Assembly (NCBI RefSeq): GCF_013149805.1
Contig: NZ_JABEZT010000004.1
Location: forward strand, 210,672 to 274,671
Direction of reading: 5' to 3'
Source of the DNA: Isoptericola chiayiensis
GTDB lineage: Bacteria > Actinomycetota > Actinomycetes > Actinomycetales > Cellulomonadaceae
Length of the DNA stretch: 64,000 bases
Positions 43,453-50,846 of this stretch are shown here, one piece after another. The notes beneath the pieces were generated by a model. That model did no database searches. It was not told the DNA's origin and worked only from the letters and a program-made list of their open reading frames with translations. Within the stretch, counting starts at the first letter, position 1, and every line of letters starts with the position of its first letter. The position numbers and the translations under genes are program-made.

Positions 43453-44493
43453 TCAGCCGAGCAGAGCCGCGACCGACGCCGGGTCGCCCTGGGCGAGCAG
43501 CGTGGTCAGCGCCGTGCCCTCCCAGCGGGCCAGGTCCGTGCGGACCTTCTGCGCCGGGCCGACCAGGGCGATCTCCTCGACGAGCTCGGTGGGGATCGCC
43601 CGTGCGGCATCCTCCTTGCGCCCGTCCAGGTAGAGCCGCTGGACCTCGTCGGTGACCTCGGCGTACCCCAGCCGGTCCAACGAGTCCTTGTGGAAGTTCG
43701 CGCCCTTGGCGCCCATGCCACCCACGTACAGCGCGACGTGCGGGCGGACCAGGTCGGCGGCGGACTCGACGTCGTCGCGCACCACCACCGGCACCATCGC
43801 CGCGACCTCGAAGCCGTCCGTGGCCGAGCGCTCGTCGGCGCGGCGCGCGAACCCGGCAGCGAGCTGCTCGCGGTGCTCGGCGTCGGCGGTGGGTGCGTAG
43901 AAACCGGCGAGCCATCCGTCGGCGATCTCGGCGGCCAGCGCCACGTTCTTCGGCCCTTGCGCGGCCAGCACGATGGGGATCTCGGGCCGCAGAGGATGCA
44001 CCGTCGGCTTCAGGGCCTTGCCCAGGCCGGTCGCCCCGGGGGCGTCGGCGCCGACCGGGAGGCTGAAGAACTCGCCGTCGTACGCCACGGGTCGTTCGCG
44101 GGCGATCACCTCACGCACGATGTCGACGTACTCGCGGGTGCGGGCCAGCGGGCGGCGGTAGGGCTGGCCGTACCAGCCCTCGACGACCTGGGGGCCCGAG
44201 GCCCCGAGCCCGAGCACGAAACGTCCGCCCGAGAGGTGGTCCAGGGTGAGGGCCTGCATGGCGGTCGCGGTGGGGGTGCGGGCGGCCATCTGTGCGATGC
44301 CGGTGCCGAGCCGCAGGCGAGAGGTGTGCGAGCCCCACCAGGCCAGCGGGGTGAAGGCGTCGGAACCGTACGCCTCGGCGGTCCAGACCGAGTCGAGCCC
44401 TGCGGCCTCGCCCTGCTGCAACGCCTCGACGATGCCGGTCGGTGGCTTGCGGGACCAGTAGCCGGTCTGGATGCCGATGCGCAGCGCGGTCAT
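43453..44493 (-). CDS. LLM-class (F420-dependent) oxidoreductase
   Basis: A 346-residue TIM-barrel enzyme of the luciferase-like family. Features: RIGIQTGYWSRKPPTGIVEALQQGEAAGLDSVWTAEAYGSDAF, RLRLGTGIAQMAARTP, LDHLSGGRFVLGLGASGPQVVEGWYG and PIVLAAQGPKNVALAAEIADGW. The pattern matches F420-dependent members such as those near methylenetetrahydromethanopterin reductase. The substrate is unknown. The ATG at 44491-44493 has GAGGAG nearby. The reading frame continues upstream in the DUF1648 gene region but is not coding there. Confidence 0.87.
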   Translation of the reverse strand: MTALRIGIQTGYWSRKPPTGIVEALQQGEAAGLDSVWTAEAYGSDAFTPLAWWGSHTSRLRLGTGIAQMAARTPTATAMQALTLDHLSGGRFVLGLGASGPQVVEGWYGQPYRRPLARTREYVDIVREVIARERPVAYDGEFFSLPVGADAPGATGLGKALKPTVHPLRPEIPIVLAAQGPKNVALAAEIADGWLAGFYAPTADAEHREQLAAGFARRADERSATDGFEVAAMVPVVVRDDVESAADLVRPHVALYVGGMGAKGANFHKDSLDRLGYAEVTDEVQRLYLDGRKEDAARAIPTELVEEIALVGPAQKVRTDLARWEGTALTTLLAQGDPASVAALLG

Positions 44494-44582
44494 GGGGCTC
44501 CTCGTCGAGTCAGTGTCTAGGACGTGCGGTCGCAGGTAGTCACTGTAGTCGACGTCTGTCCTGGGACGGTGTCTCCGGCGCC

Positions 44583-45593
44583 CTACGACGCTGCGTCGGA
44601 GCGGGCCCGGTCGGCCATCGTGTTGAGCAGGGCAGCGGCCTCGGCGGCACCGTCGACGGTGACGACGAACCCGCGTCCCCCGGAGCGCTCGACGAGCAAC
44701 GCCTCGCCGGAGCGCAGCACGATGCCGACGCGGCCGCCCTGGAAGCCCACGCGCCATCCCCAACCACCGAAGTCGCCGAGCGGGTTGACCTGGATCACCG
44801 AGGCGGACAGCACCTCGTCGGCGGGGATGCGTGCGCGTGGCCAGCCGAGCGCCGACCGTGCCACGAGGCCCGCGGAGTCGACCTGCACGACGAAGGCGAA
44901 CATCGCCGCGAACAGCGCCGCCATCGCCGCTGCCAGGACCAGCATCACCCACAGCTGGGTGAGGAGGGACATCAGGACGATGCCGGCGACCGCGACCACG
45001 CCGATCCACACTCCCGGGCCGCCGGTGACGCGACGGATCCAGACGGCGCGCTCGCTGTCGGACAGGGTGGCGCGCGGCGCCGCGGGGTCCACGGGCTCCT
45101 CGGCGGGTTGGTGCGGATCCCCGGGGACGAGGAACGCGGCCACCCCGGCCGGGACCAACGGGGCCAGCAGCACCACGGCCAGCGCCCAGCCGGGCAGGGT
45201 GGCCGTGTCGGGTGTGTCGCTGCCGCGCTGGAACCCCGCGGTGACCAGCAGGAGGGAGGCGCCCAGGGCCCCCGACCAGACGGCGGCGGCCGCGGTGGTA
45301 CGGCGGGTCGAGGCGCTGGAGCCCCAGGCCAGGCCGATCGCCGCGAACAGGATCAGCAGGCCGACCGTCGTCGCCGTCGCCACGACGATCATGCCCGTGA
45401 CCGACATCGTGTCGTCCGGGACGCCGCCGGCTCCCCAGTGGGTGGCGACCTGGTCGGGCAGCTGGTCGCGCCAGCTCCACACCACCGCGGCGGCGGCGCC
45501 CGTCAGGCCGAGCCCGACGAGGGTGGACCAGAGCGTGGACCGGCGGGCTCGCCGTCGCCAGGTGGGGGCGGGGGAGTCGTGGTGAGCGTTCAT
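44583..45593 (-). CDS. DUF1648 membrane protein
   Basis: A 336-residue multi-pass membrane protein. After a basic N-terminus comes one helix, then WRDQLPDQVATHWGAGGVPDDTMS, the DUF1648 signature, then about five more helices and a C-terminal soluble part with WGWRVGFQGGRVGIVLRSGEALLVERSGGRGF, which resembles a small PH-like fold. Its ATG overlaps the stop of the GntR regulator gene (ATGA). GntR-plus-DUF1648 pairs are common in Gram-positive bacteria, where the regulator controls its own operon. Function unknown. Confidence 0.82.
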   Translation of the reverse strand: MNAHHDSPAPTWRRRARRSTLWSTLVGLGLTGAAAAVVWSWRDQLPDQVATHWGAGGVPDDTMSVTGMIVVATATTVGLLILFAAIGLAWGSSASTRRTTAAAAVWSGALGASLLLVTAGFQRGSDTPDTATLPGWALAVVLLAPLVPAGVAAFLVPGDPHQPAEEPVDPAAPRATLSDSERAVWIRRVTGGPGVWIGVVAVAGIVLMSLLTQLWVMLVLAAAMAALFAAMFAFVVQVDSAGLVARSALGWPRARIPADEVLSASVIQVNPLGDFGGWGWRVGFQGGRVGIVLRSGEALLVERSGGRGFVVTVDGAAEAAALLNTMADRARSDAAS

Positions 45594-45943
45594 CGCTTGA
45601 GCTCCTCCTGGAGCAGGGTGGTCGTGGCTTCGGGGGAGAGTCGTGCCTGGCGGGCGGCAGCGACGAAGCGGGCGAGGGCTTCCTCGACCGCGGTGAGGTC
45701 GGCCGGGGTGCCGGTGACGACGGCGCCGCGGGAACGTCGAAGATCGACGAGTCCCTCGTCCCGGAGCTGTTGGTAGGCGCGCAGGACCGTGTGCACGTTG
45801 AGGTCCAGGGACGTGGCGAGCTCTCGGGCTGCGGGCAGCCGCTCGCCGGGGGTCAGGTCGCCGCGCGTGACGGCGAGGCGGGCCTGGGTGACGAGCTGTG
45901 CATACAGCGGCTCGTCGCTCGCAGGGTCGACGGTCCAGAGCAT
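45590..45943 (-). CDS. GntR-family (YtrA-type) transcriptional regulator
   Basis: A 117-residue regulator: PLYAQLVTQARLAVTRGDLTPGERLPAARELATSLDLNVHTVLRAYQQLRDEGLVDLRRSRGAVVTG is the winged-helix DNA-binding domain, followed by a short helical dimerisation tail of ~45 residues, the YtrA subfamily layout. A palindrome at 45953-45983 covers its promoter, which suggests autorepression together with the DUF1648 gene. ATG at 45941-45943 lies 6 bases from TAGATT (45950-45955). Confidence 0.9.
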   Translation of the reverse strand: MLWTVDPASDEPLYAQLVTQARLAVTRGDLTPGERLPAARELATSLDLNVHTVLRAYQQLRDEGLVDLRRSRGAVVTGTPADLTAVEEALARFVAAARQARLSPEATTTLLQEELKR

Positions 45944-45949
45944 GGCGCT

Positions 45950-45983
45950 AATCTACTAGTTCTATCTCATGTAGAACAAGTAG
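45950..45983 (-). promoter_or_regulatory. Promoter and palindromic operator of the gntR-DUF1648 operon
   Basis: On the minus strand the -10 is TAGATT (45950-45955). A TTGTTC 18 bases upstream (45974-45979) serves as -35. A palindrome with 12-bp arms CTACTAGTTCTA (45953-45964) and TAGAACAAGTAG (45972-45983), 11 of 12 paired, covers both elements, an obvious repressor site. Confidence 0.75.
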
Positions 45984-46033
45984 CCCACGGGTCTCCCGAG
46001 GAGCTGAGCTCTCAGCGGGCTGCCCAGGGAAGT

Positions 46034-46059
46034 GGTGCGGCGCGCCGTTGCGCCGCACC
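46034..46059 (-). terminator. Terminator after cysE
   Basis: GGTGCGGCGC / GCGCCGCACC 10-bp stem with a GCCGTT loop, 57 bases downstream of the cysE stop on the minus strand. Confidence 0.65.
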
Positions 46060-46115
46060 GCCATCCTGTCTAGTGCCCCGGGTCACACCCGACAAGGGGT
46101 GTTGCCGAATCGCAA

Positions 46116-46718
46116 TCAGATGACGTACTCGATGAGCTGGGAGGGGTCCTCGAAGCTCCGGCCCCCGGTGCGTGCCGGCGCCGGGTGGCGCAGTCGTGCC
46201 GGCACGCCGACGGCGACGGCACCGGCGGGGACGTCCTTGGTGACCACGGCGTTCGCCCCGATCTTGGCGTCGTGGCCGATCCAGAGCGGTCCCAGCACCT
46301 TGGCCCCGGAACCGACCATCACGCGGTCGCCCAGGGTGGGGTGCCGCTTGCCGGGGTTCATGGTGCGACCGCCGAGGGTGACGCCGTGGAACAGCAGGCA
46401 GTCGTCGCCGACCTCGGCGGTGGCCCCGATGACGACGCCCATCCCGTGGTCGATGAACAGCCGACGACCGATCTTGGCGCCCGGATGGATCTCGACGCCG
46501 GTGAAGAGGCGCGAGACCAGGGAGATGACGCGTGCCGGCAGTCTCAGCCCGGGGGCCTGCCACAGTGCGTGCGCGACGCGGTAGTGCCAGACGGCGTGCA
46601 CGCCGGGGTAGGTCAGGGCGACGGCGACGAGAGAGTCGGCCGCCGGGTCCTGGGCGCGCGCGACCTCCGCGTCCTCGCGCAGGAGGCGGAGGAACGCGCG
46701 CGCCGAGGAGTCAGCCAT
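46116..46718 (-). CDS. cysE: Serine O-acetyltransferase (EpsC type)
   Basis: A 200-residue enzyme that makes O-acetylserine from serine and acetyl-CoA, the first step of cysteine synthesis. A short helical N-terminal domain ([17 protein letters not shown]) is followed by hexapeptide repeats of a left-handed beta-helix, with active-site His91 in [19 protein letters not shown] and [14 protein letters not shown]. The C-terminal tail ends in Ile (IEYVI), which in such enzymes can insert in the CysK active site to form the cysteine synthase complex. Its ATG overlaps the cysK stop by one base. Confidence 0.95.
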   Translation of the reverse strand: MADSSARAFLRLLREDAEVARAQDPAADSLVAVALTYPGVHAVWHYRVAHALWQAPGLRLPARVISLVSRLFTGVEIHPGAKIGRRLFIDHGMGVVIGATAEVGDDCLLFHGVTLGGRTMNPGKRHPTLGDRVMVGSGAKVLGPLWIGHDAKIGANAVVTKDVPAGAVAVGVPARLRHPAPARTGGRSFEDPSQLIEYVI

Positions 46719-47653
46719 CAGTCCAGCAGGTCCGAGAAGAGCACGGTGGACAGGTAGCGCTCGCCGAAGCTCGGGATGATGACGACGATCGTCTTGCCGG
46801 CGTTCTCCGGGCGGGCGGCCACGTCGGCGGCGGCCTTGAGCGCGGCACCCGAGGAGATGCCCACGAGCAGGCCCTCCTCGCGGGCGGCGCGCTTGGCCCA
46901 CTCGACAGCGGTCTCGGCGTTGACGTCGATGACCTCGTCGTAGATCTCGGTGTCGAGGATCTCCGGGACGAAGTTCGCGCCGATGCCCTGGATCTTGTGG
47001 GGGCCGGGCTGGCCGCCGTTGAGGATCGGGGACTCCTCCGGCTCGACGGCGATGATCTGGACCTCGGGCTTGCGCTCCTTGAGGACCTGCCCGACGCCGG
47101 TGATGGTCCCGCCGGTGCCGATGCCCGCCACGACGATGTCGACACCGCCGTCGGTGTCGGCCCAGATCTCCTCCGCGGTGGTCTCGCGGTGGATCTTCGG
47201 GTTGGCCTCGTTGGCGAACTGGCGGGCGAGGACGGCGCCGGGCCGCTCGGCCGCGATCTTCTCCGCGGCGGCGACGGCGCCCTTCATGCCCTCCGAGCCG
47301 GGCGTGAGGACGAGCTCGGCCCCGTAGGCCCGCAGCAGCGCGCGGCGCTCCTTGGACATGGTCTCCGGCATGGCGAGAACCACGTTGTAGCCACGTGCGG
47401 CGCCGACGAACGCGAGCGCGATGCCGGTGTTGCCGGAGGTGCCCTCGACGATCGTGCCGCCGGGCTGGAGCTCGCCGGAGGCCTCGGCCGCGTCGATGAT
47501 GGAGACGCCGATGCGGTCCTTGACGGAGCTCGCGGGGTTGTAGAACTCGAGCTTGGCGGCGACGGTCGCGTCCGAGCCCTCCGTGAGGCGGTTGATGCGG
47601 ACCAGCGGGGTGCGGCCGATGAGCTTCGTCGCGTCGTCGTAGATGGTGACCAT
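46718..47653 (-). CDS. cysK: Cysteine synthase A
   Basis: A 311-residue PLP enzyme joining O-acetylserine and sulfide to cysteine. The PLP lysine is K45 in [11 protein letters not shown], the phosphate-side loop is EGTSGNTG (70-77), and [10 protein letters not shown] binds the PLP phosphate. FYNPASSVK and [12 protein letters not shown] confirm CysK over cystathionine synthase. GAAGGA lies 10 bases before the ATG. The cysK-cysE operon is preceded by a long leader with a poly-cysteine ORF. Confidence 0.96.
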   Translation of the reverse strand: MVTIYDDATKLIGRTPLVRINRLTEGSDATVAAKLEFYNPASSVKDRIGVSIIDAAEASGELQPGGTIVEGTSGNTGIALAFVGAARGYNVVLAMPETMSKERRALLRAYGAELVLTPGSEGMKGAVAAAEKIAAERPGAVLARQFANEANPKIHRETTAEEIWADTDGGVDIVVAGIGTGGTITGVGQVLKERKPEVQIIAVEPEESPILNGGQPGPHKIQGIGANFVPEILDTEIYDEVIDVNAETAVEWAKRAAREEGLLVGISSGAALKAAADVAARPENAGKTIVVIIPSFGERYLSTVLFSDLLD

Positions 47654-47828
47654 GGGTGATCGATCCTTCGGTGGTGTGGGTTCGGGCTGGGCTGGAGCGC
47701 CGGGGACGGTGTCCGACGGCGGCACGTGGCAGTGTCGGACGCCGGCGTGGCGTGTCGGTGGGTGGGCGTCGGGGGGAGCGTCGCGCGGTCGCCACGACCC
47801 GAGGAGGGTCAGGCGTGACGCGGACGCT
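47654..47828 (-). other. cysK leader segment between leader peptide and cysK
   Basis: This 175-base untranslated stretch holds no gene on either strand that I can support. It contains a 7-bp stem GTCCGAC (47711-47717) / GTCGGAC (47734-47740), which could belong to an attenuator structure. Confidence 0.45.
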
Positions 47829-47867
47829 CTAGCGACAGCAGCAGGCGCGCGCCGGGGCGGTGCACAT
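47829..47867 (-). CDS. Cysteine-rich leader peptide upstream of cysK-cysE
   Basis: The minus-strand frame reads [12 protein letters not shown] and stops at TAG. Four of the twelve residues are cysteine, three of them in a row just before the stop. An in-frame GTG four codons upstream would give [16 protein letters not shown]. Poly-cysteine upstream ORFs that sense cysteine supply and attenuate the following operon are described in mycobacteria, and this one precedes the cysteine synthesis genes. It lies about 130 bases after the likely transcription start. Neither possible start has a strong ribosome binding site. Confidence 0.6.
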   Translation of the reverse strand: MCTAPARACCCR

Positions 47868-48003
47868 CGAGGGGTGCACGCCGACAGGGAGCGAGGCCGC
47901 GGCGCGGGGGAGCGTCGTGGTGCTCAACTGTCCTCCCGGGTCGTGGCGGGCGTGCCGGGTGGCACGCGGCGTTCGTCGGGCGCGCGCAGCGTCCGCGAGC
48001 CCG

Positions 48004-48064
48004 AGCCTAGCCAGTGGGCGAACGATCGACAAGATGTCGCTGACTCATCGATGAAGTCTATGAG
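48004..48064 (-). promoter_or_regulatory. Promoter of the cysK-cysE operon
   Basis: On the minus strand TTGTCG (48027-48032) and TAGGCT (48004-48009) are 17 bases apart, a good -35/-10 pair, giving a leader of about 345 bases before cysK. Just upstream is an AT-richer imperfect inverted repeat CTCAT...ATGAG (48044-48064), a possible regulator site. Confidence 0.65.
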
Positions 48065-48085
48065 TTGTCGAGCGGTGGGGAGACG

Positions 48086-48126
48086 CCGAGGGCCCCGGCG
48101 GCTGAGGCAGCTGCCGGGGCCCTCGG
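48086..48126 (-). terminator. Terminator after tRNA-Gly
   Basis: CCGAGGGCCCCGGC (48086-48099) pairs with GCCGGGGCCCTCGG (48113-48126), a perfect 14-bp stem. Confidence 0.8.
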
Positions 48127-48134
48127 CCCGCGGG

Positions 48135-48205
48135 AGCGGGCGACGGGAATCGAACCCGCGTAATCAGTTTGGAAGACTGAGGCTCTACCATTGAGCTACG
48201 CCCGC
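48135..48205 (-). tRNA. tRNA-Gly (anticodon TCC)
   Basis: Minus-strand acceptor GCGGGCG pairs with CGCCCGC, discriminator base T, anticodon loop CTTCCAA giving TCC, T-arm GGTTCGATTCC. CCA is not encoded. Confidence 0.95.
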
Positions 48206-48342
48206 ACGTGCCGGATCCTCGGACCCGAACGCGGGCGTCAGCCTAGCAAAGCCCGGTGCCCGTCTGCGACGCGGCCCGGGGCACGCCCGGGCGCGCACTA
48301 GACTTGCGCCGGACCTGCCGTCCCCGGGGCGGACAGGGACCA

Positions 48343-48418
<76 letters not shown>

Positions 48419-48422
48419 GCCG

Positions 48423-48456
48423 CCCACCTGCGCCGATACGTCTCGGGGCAGGTGGG
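48423..48456 (+). terminator. Terminator after tRNA-Pro
   Basis: CCCACCTGC (48423-48431) pairs with GCAGGTGGG (48448-48456). Confidence 0.65.
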
Positions 48457-48544
48457 TGAGCCTCGGCGAGGGGCCGATGTGGTTCGCCGTTCAGCCACCC
48501 GCCGTGAGCATGCGAGACCTGGCCCGGTGCCGCAGAACGCCGCG

Positions 48545-49102
48545 CTACGGGATCCGGGCGTCCTGGAGCCGATCAGCCACGGCCGGTGTGCAGCTCGGCC
48601 CGCCCCTCGGCATGACGGCGTTCGCCCCGGGGTAGGTCGCGCGGTAGGTCAGCGGGCCGATCCTGTACTCCACGAGGCTGTACGGATACGAGCCGCCAGC
48701 GGTGTCGGCTTCGACGATGTACGCGAGTCGGCTCACGACGTCGGGTGCGATCGTGATTCCCTCAGGGCCCACTCTCTCGGTACCGGCCCAGCCAGGGTCC
48801 GCCGGGTCGTACGCGGCACCGAAGACCACGTCCGAAGACGTCGAGACGGTCCGGATCTCGTGGAGACGGATCCCCTCCGCGTCCGGGACGTCGACGTCGG
48901 AGACGTGAACGGTGTGCCCGGTCCGATTCGAGAGCACGGGTCCGTCGATCACCATCAGCGGGCCCTTCCACGTCACGCAGCCCACTCCTGCAGGGTGCGG
49001 GTCGCCGTCGCCCGGGACCAGGGATGCGCCGACCGCTCGGTACCCGATCCAGCACACGGCGGCGAGCACCAACACGCCGACGATGCTCGGCGACGGAACC
49101 AC
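48545..49102 (-). CDS. Hypothetical membrane-anchored protein
   Basis: A 185-residue protein with one N-terminal hydrophobic segment (IVGVLVLAAVCWIGYRAVGASLV) that could be an anchor or signal, followed by an outside domain of mostly beta character with GPVLSNRTGHTVHVSDVDVPDAEG and ITIAPDVVSRLAYIVEA. Two or three cysteines. I do not recognise a family. The GTG start at 49100-49102 has AAGGTG immediately before it, which is poor, so the start is uncertain. Base composition appears somewhat lower in GC than its neighbours, which may mean it was acquired. Confidence 0.55.
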   Translation of the reverse strand: MVPSPSIVGVLVLAAVCWIGYRAVGASLVPGDGDPHPAGVGCVTWKGPLMVIDGPVLSNRTGHTVHVSDVDVPDAEGIRLHEIRTVSTSSDVVFGAAYDPADPGWAGTERVGPEGITIAPDVVSRLAYIVEADTAGGSYPYSLVEYRIGPLTYRATYPGANAVMPRGGPSCTPAVADRLQDARIP

Positions 49103-49234
49103 CTTGCACGACCGGCGTCCTCGGCACTGCCCGGAGTCACGGGCGCAATGTACATCGCGGCCCCTGCACCGGCCGCCGACATCCGGTCGGCACCGCCCAC
49201 GTCGAGGGTCCCCGTGACGTCGACAGCGCGGTGG

Positions 49235-50362
49235 TCAGGCGGCCCGCCGCGCCGGTCCGAGCGCGGCCCGGACCAGGTCCGCCTTGGCGGCCACCGGCAT
49301 CGACGCGAACATCCCCCACATGGCGAGCGCCAGGCCTCTCGCGTCGGAGTCGCGGGACAGGAGGTCGTGCCGACGGGCGGCGGGCAGCCGGCCGAACCCC
49401 TCGAACAGCTCCAGGGTGCCATGCGTGCCGAGCCGCAGCAGCGCGCGCAGGCCCACCTCCCGGAGCCGTTCGGCGGCGTCCCGCGGATCGGCCTGATCCG
49501 GGACGTCACCCTCCGCGAGGGAGCGTGCGAGCGCGTCGGCGCGGCGCAACGCGTGCGCGACGGAGTACCCGGTGATCAGGTGGCCGCCGCGCCCCGCGGT
49601 GCCGACGGCGAGCACGCCCGGGGGCGGGGGAGCGTCCCGGCCGCGCATGGGGATCCGCACGACCTCGCGATCGACGGGACGGTCCACCACGTCCGGGTCG
49701 ACCCCGCGCGCCAGCAGTCGCCGGCGTAGCCGCGCCCGCAGCTCCGCCACGGGCAGTCCCGGTGCCGCGGCCAGGCAGGTCTCCTCGAGCAGCATCCGGT
49801 CGTCACCCACGGGGATCGCGTACAGGAACGTCGGGGTCGACGTCGGCCGGTCCTGGTCCGACCAGTCCGTGCGCCAGTCCATCAGCAGCGACTCGGCACC
49901 CTGGAGGGCGGGCGGGGCCGCCGCGGCCGGCACGACGACGCCGTAGGCCGTCTGCAGCGGCGACGGGTCGTCGGGGCGCAGGCCCTCGGGTCGTGCGCCG
50001 CGGGCGTCGACGACCACCGCGGCCTCGCGGCGCAGGGCCGCGACCTGGGCGTCGTCGAGCCGTCCGGTGCGGACCTCGACGCCGTCCAGCGGCAGGGCCT
50101 GCTGCAGCGCCGCGTTGTCGAGGACGAGGTAGGCGCGCTCGAGCGGGTGCTCGCCGACGGCGCGCAGCTCGGGGGCCGTCGCCCGCGCTCGGACGACGGA
50201 GACGGGCAGGTCACCGAGCTCGTCGGCCCACAGGCCGTAGGTCGGGGTCCACGTCGCGGTGGGCCGCGGGTCGACCGCGATCACCGACAGGCCGTGGGCC
50301 GCGCACCGCGAGGCCAGCGCACGCCCGGCAGGGCCGAGCCCGACCACCGCCACGTCAGCCAT
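49235..50362 (-). CDS. crtY: Lycopene cyclase family protein
   Basis: A 375-residue flavoprotein. The N-terminal FAD loop is VAVVGLGPAGRALASRCAAHGLSVIAVDP, followed by TYGLWADELGDL, DARGARP, QTAYGVVV, MDWRTDW, FLYAIPVGDDRMLLEETCLA, and GTAGRGGHLITGYSVAHALRRAD. These are the conserved blocks of CrtL/CrtY cyclases that turn linear lycopene ends into beta-rings. GGAGG lies 5-6 bases before the ATG. On the minus strand a TAGGGT -10 (50380-50385) precedes it. It is near crtU and crtT. Confidence 0.87.
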   Translation of the reverse strand: MADVAVVGLGPAGRALASRCAAHGLSVIAVDPRPTATWTPTYGLWADELGDLPVSVVRARATAPELRAVGEHPLERAYLVLDNAALQQALPLDGVEVRTGRLDDAQVAALRREAAVVVDARGARPEGLRPDDPSPLQTAYGVVVPAAAAPPALQGAESLLMDWRTDWSDQDRPTSTPTFLYAIPVGDDRMLLEETCLAAAPGLPVAELRARLRRRLLARGVDPDVVDRPVDREVVRIPMRGRDAPPPPGVLAVGTAGRGGHLITGYSVAHALRRADALARSLAEGDVPDQADPRDAAERLREVGLRALLRLGTHGTLELFEGFGRLPAARRHDLLSRDSDARGLALAMWGMFASMPVAAKADLVRAALGPARRAA

Positions 50363-50378
50363 CGCCACCTCCAGGACA

Positions 50379-50385
50379 TACCCTA
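50379..50385. promoter_or_regulatory. Overlapping divergent -10 elements of crtY and the membrane protein gene
   Basis: TACCCT (50379-50384, plus strand) and TAGGGT (50380-50385, minus strand) share five bases around CCTAGG, so the two divergent genes probably have interfering promoters. Confidence 0.45.
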
Positions 50386-50402
50386 GGTGCACGGAGGAAC
50401 CC

Positions 50403-50846
50403 ATGAGCCCAGGTCGACGGCCACGCCCGTCCGCGATGCCCCACCCGCACCTGATCTGGCTGCGCAGCGCCGCGACGGTGCTGCTGAGCTGCGTCGTCGG
50501 GCAGGCAGGCTGGGCGGCGGCCGTCCTCGGCGGCGACCCGCGCTACGTCGTCTACCACCAGGTCGGTGCCTGGGTGACGCTGGTGGTCGCCGTCGCCACG
50601 GCCGTCGTCTATCTCGTCCTGCGGCGTTCCGCAGGTCCGGTCAACGTGACCCTCGCCGTCGCGGCGGCGGTCGTGGTGACCGTGCAGTTCTCTCTCGGCG
50701 AGCTCGGTGTCGAATTCCGGGCGGTGCACATCTTCACCGGCGTGCTCCTGGCGATGCTCGTGACCGCCCTGACGTCGTGGACGTACCGCCATCGGATGCC
50801 TCAGGACGCGGCTGACAGCTCCAGCTCGAGCCCCCGCAGCGTGTAG
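50403..50846 (+). CDS. Four-helix membrane protein in the carotenoid region
   Basis: A 147-residue integral membrane protein with four hydrophobic segments: SAATVLLSCVVGQAGWAAAVLGG, GAWVTLVVAVATAVVYLVL, NVTLAVAAAVVVTVQFSLG and VHIFTGVLLAMLVTALTSW. Histidines at VYHQVGAW and AVHIFTG lie at helix ends, as in small haem-binding or DoxX-like proteins, but this is only suggestive. GGAGGAACCC precedes the ATG. Its last 46 bases overlap the end of the converging P450 gene. Function unknown. Confidence 0.75.
   Translation: MSPGRRPRPSAMPHPHLIWLRSAATVLLSCVVGQAGWAAAVLGGDPRYVVYHQVGAWVTLVVAVATAVVYLVLRRSAGPVNVTLAVAAAVVVTVQFSLGELGVEFRAVHIFTGVLLAMLVTALTSWTYRHRMPQDAADSSSSSPRSV

Noticed and set aside
47654..47828. 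Riboswitch upstream of cysK
   Set aside because: No conserved core of SAM or other known riboswitch classes could be recognised; the cysteine ORF is a simpler explanation.
47829..48032. 67-codon ORF around the cysK leader peptide starting at TTG
   Set aside because: Its first codons coincide with the -35 and -10 elements, so the transcript cannot include them; only the cysteine-rich end is kept as a leader peptide.
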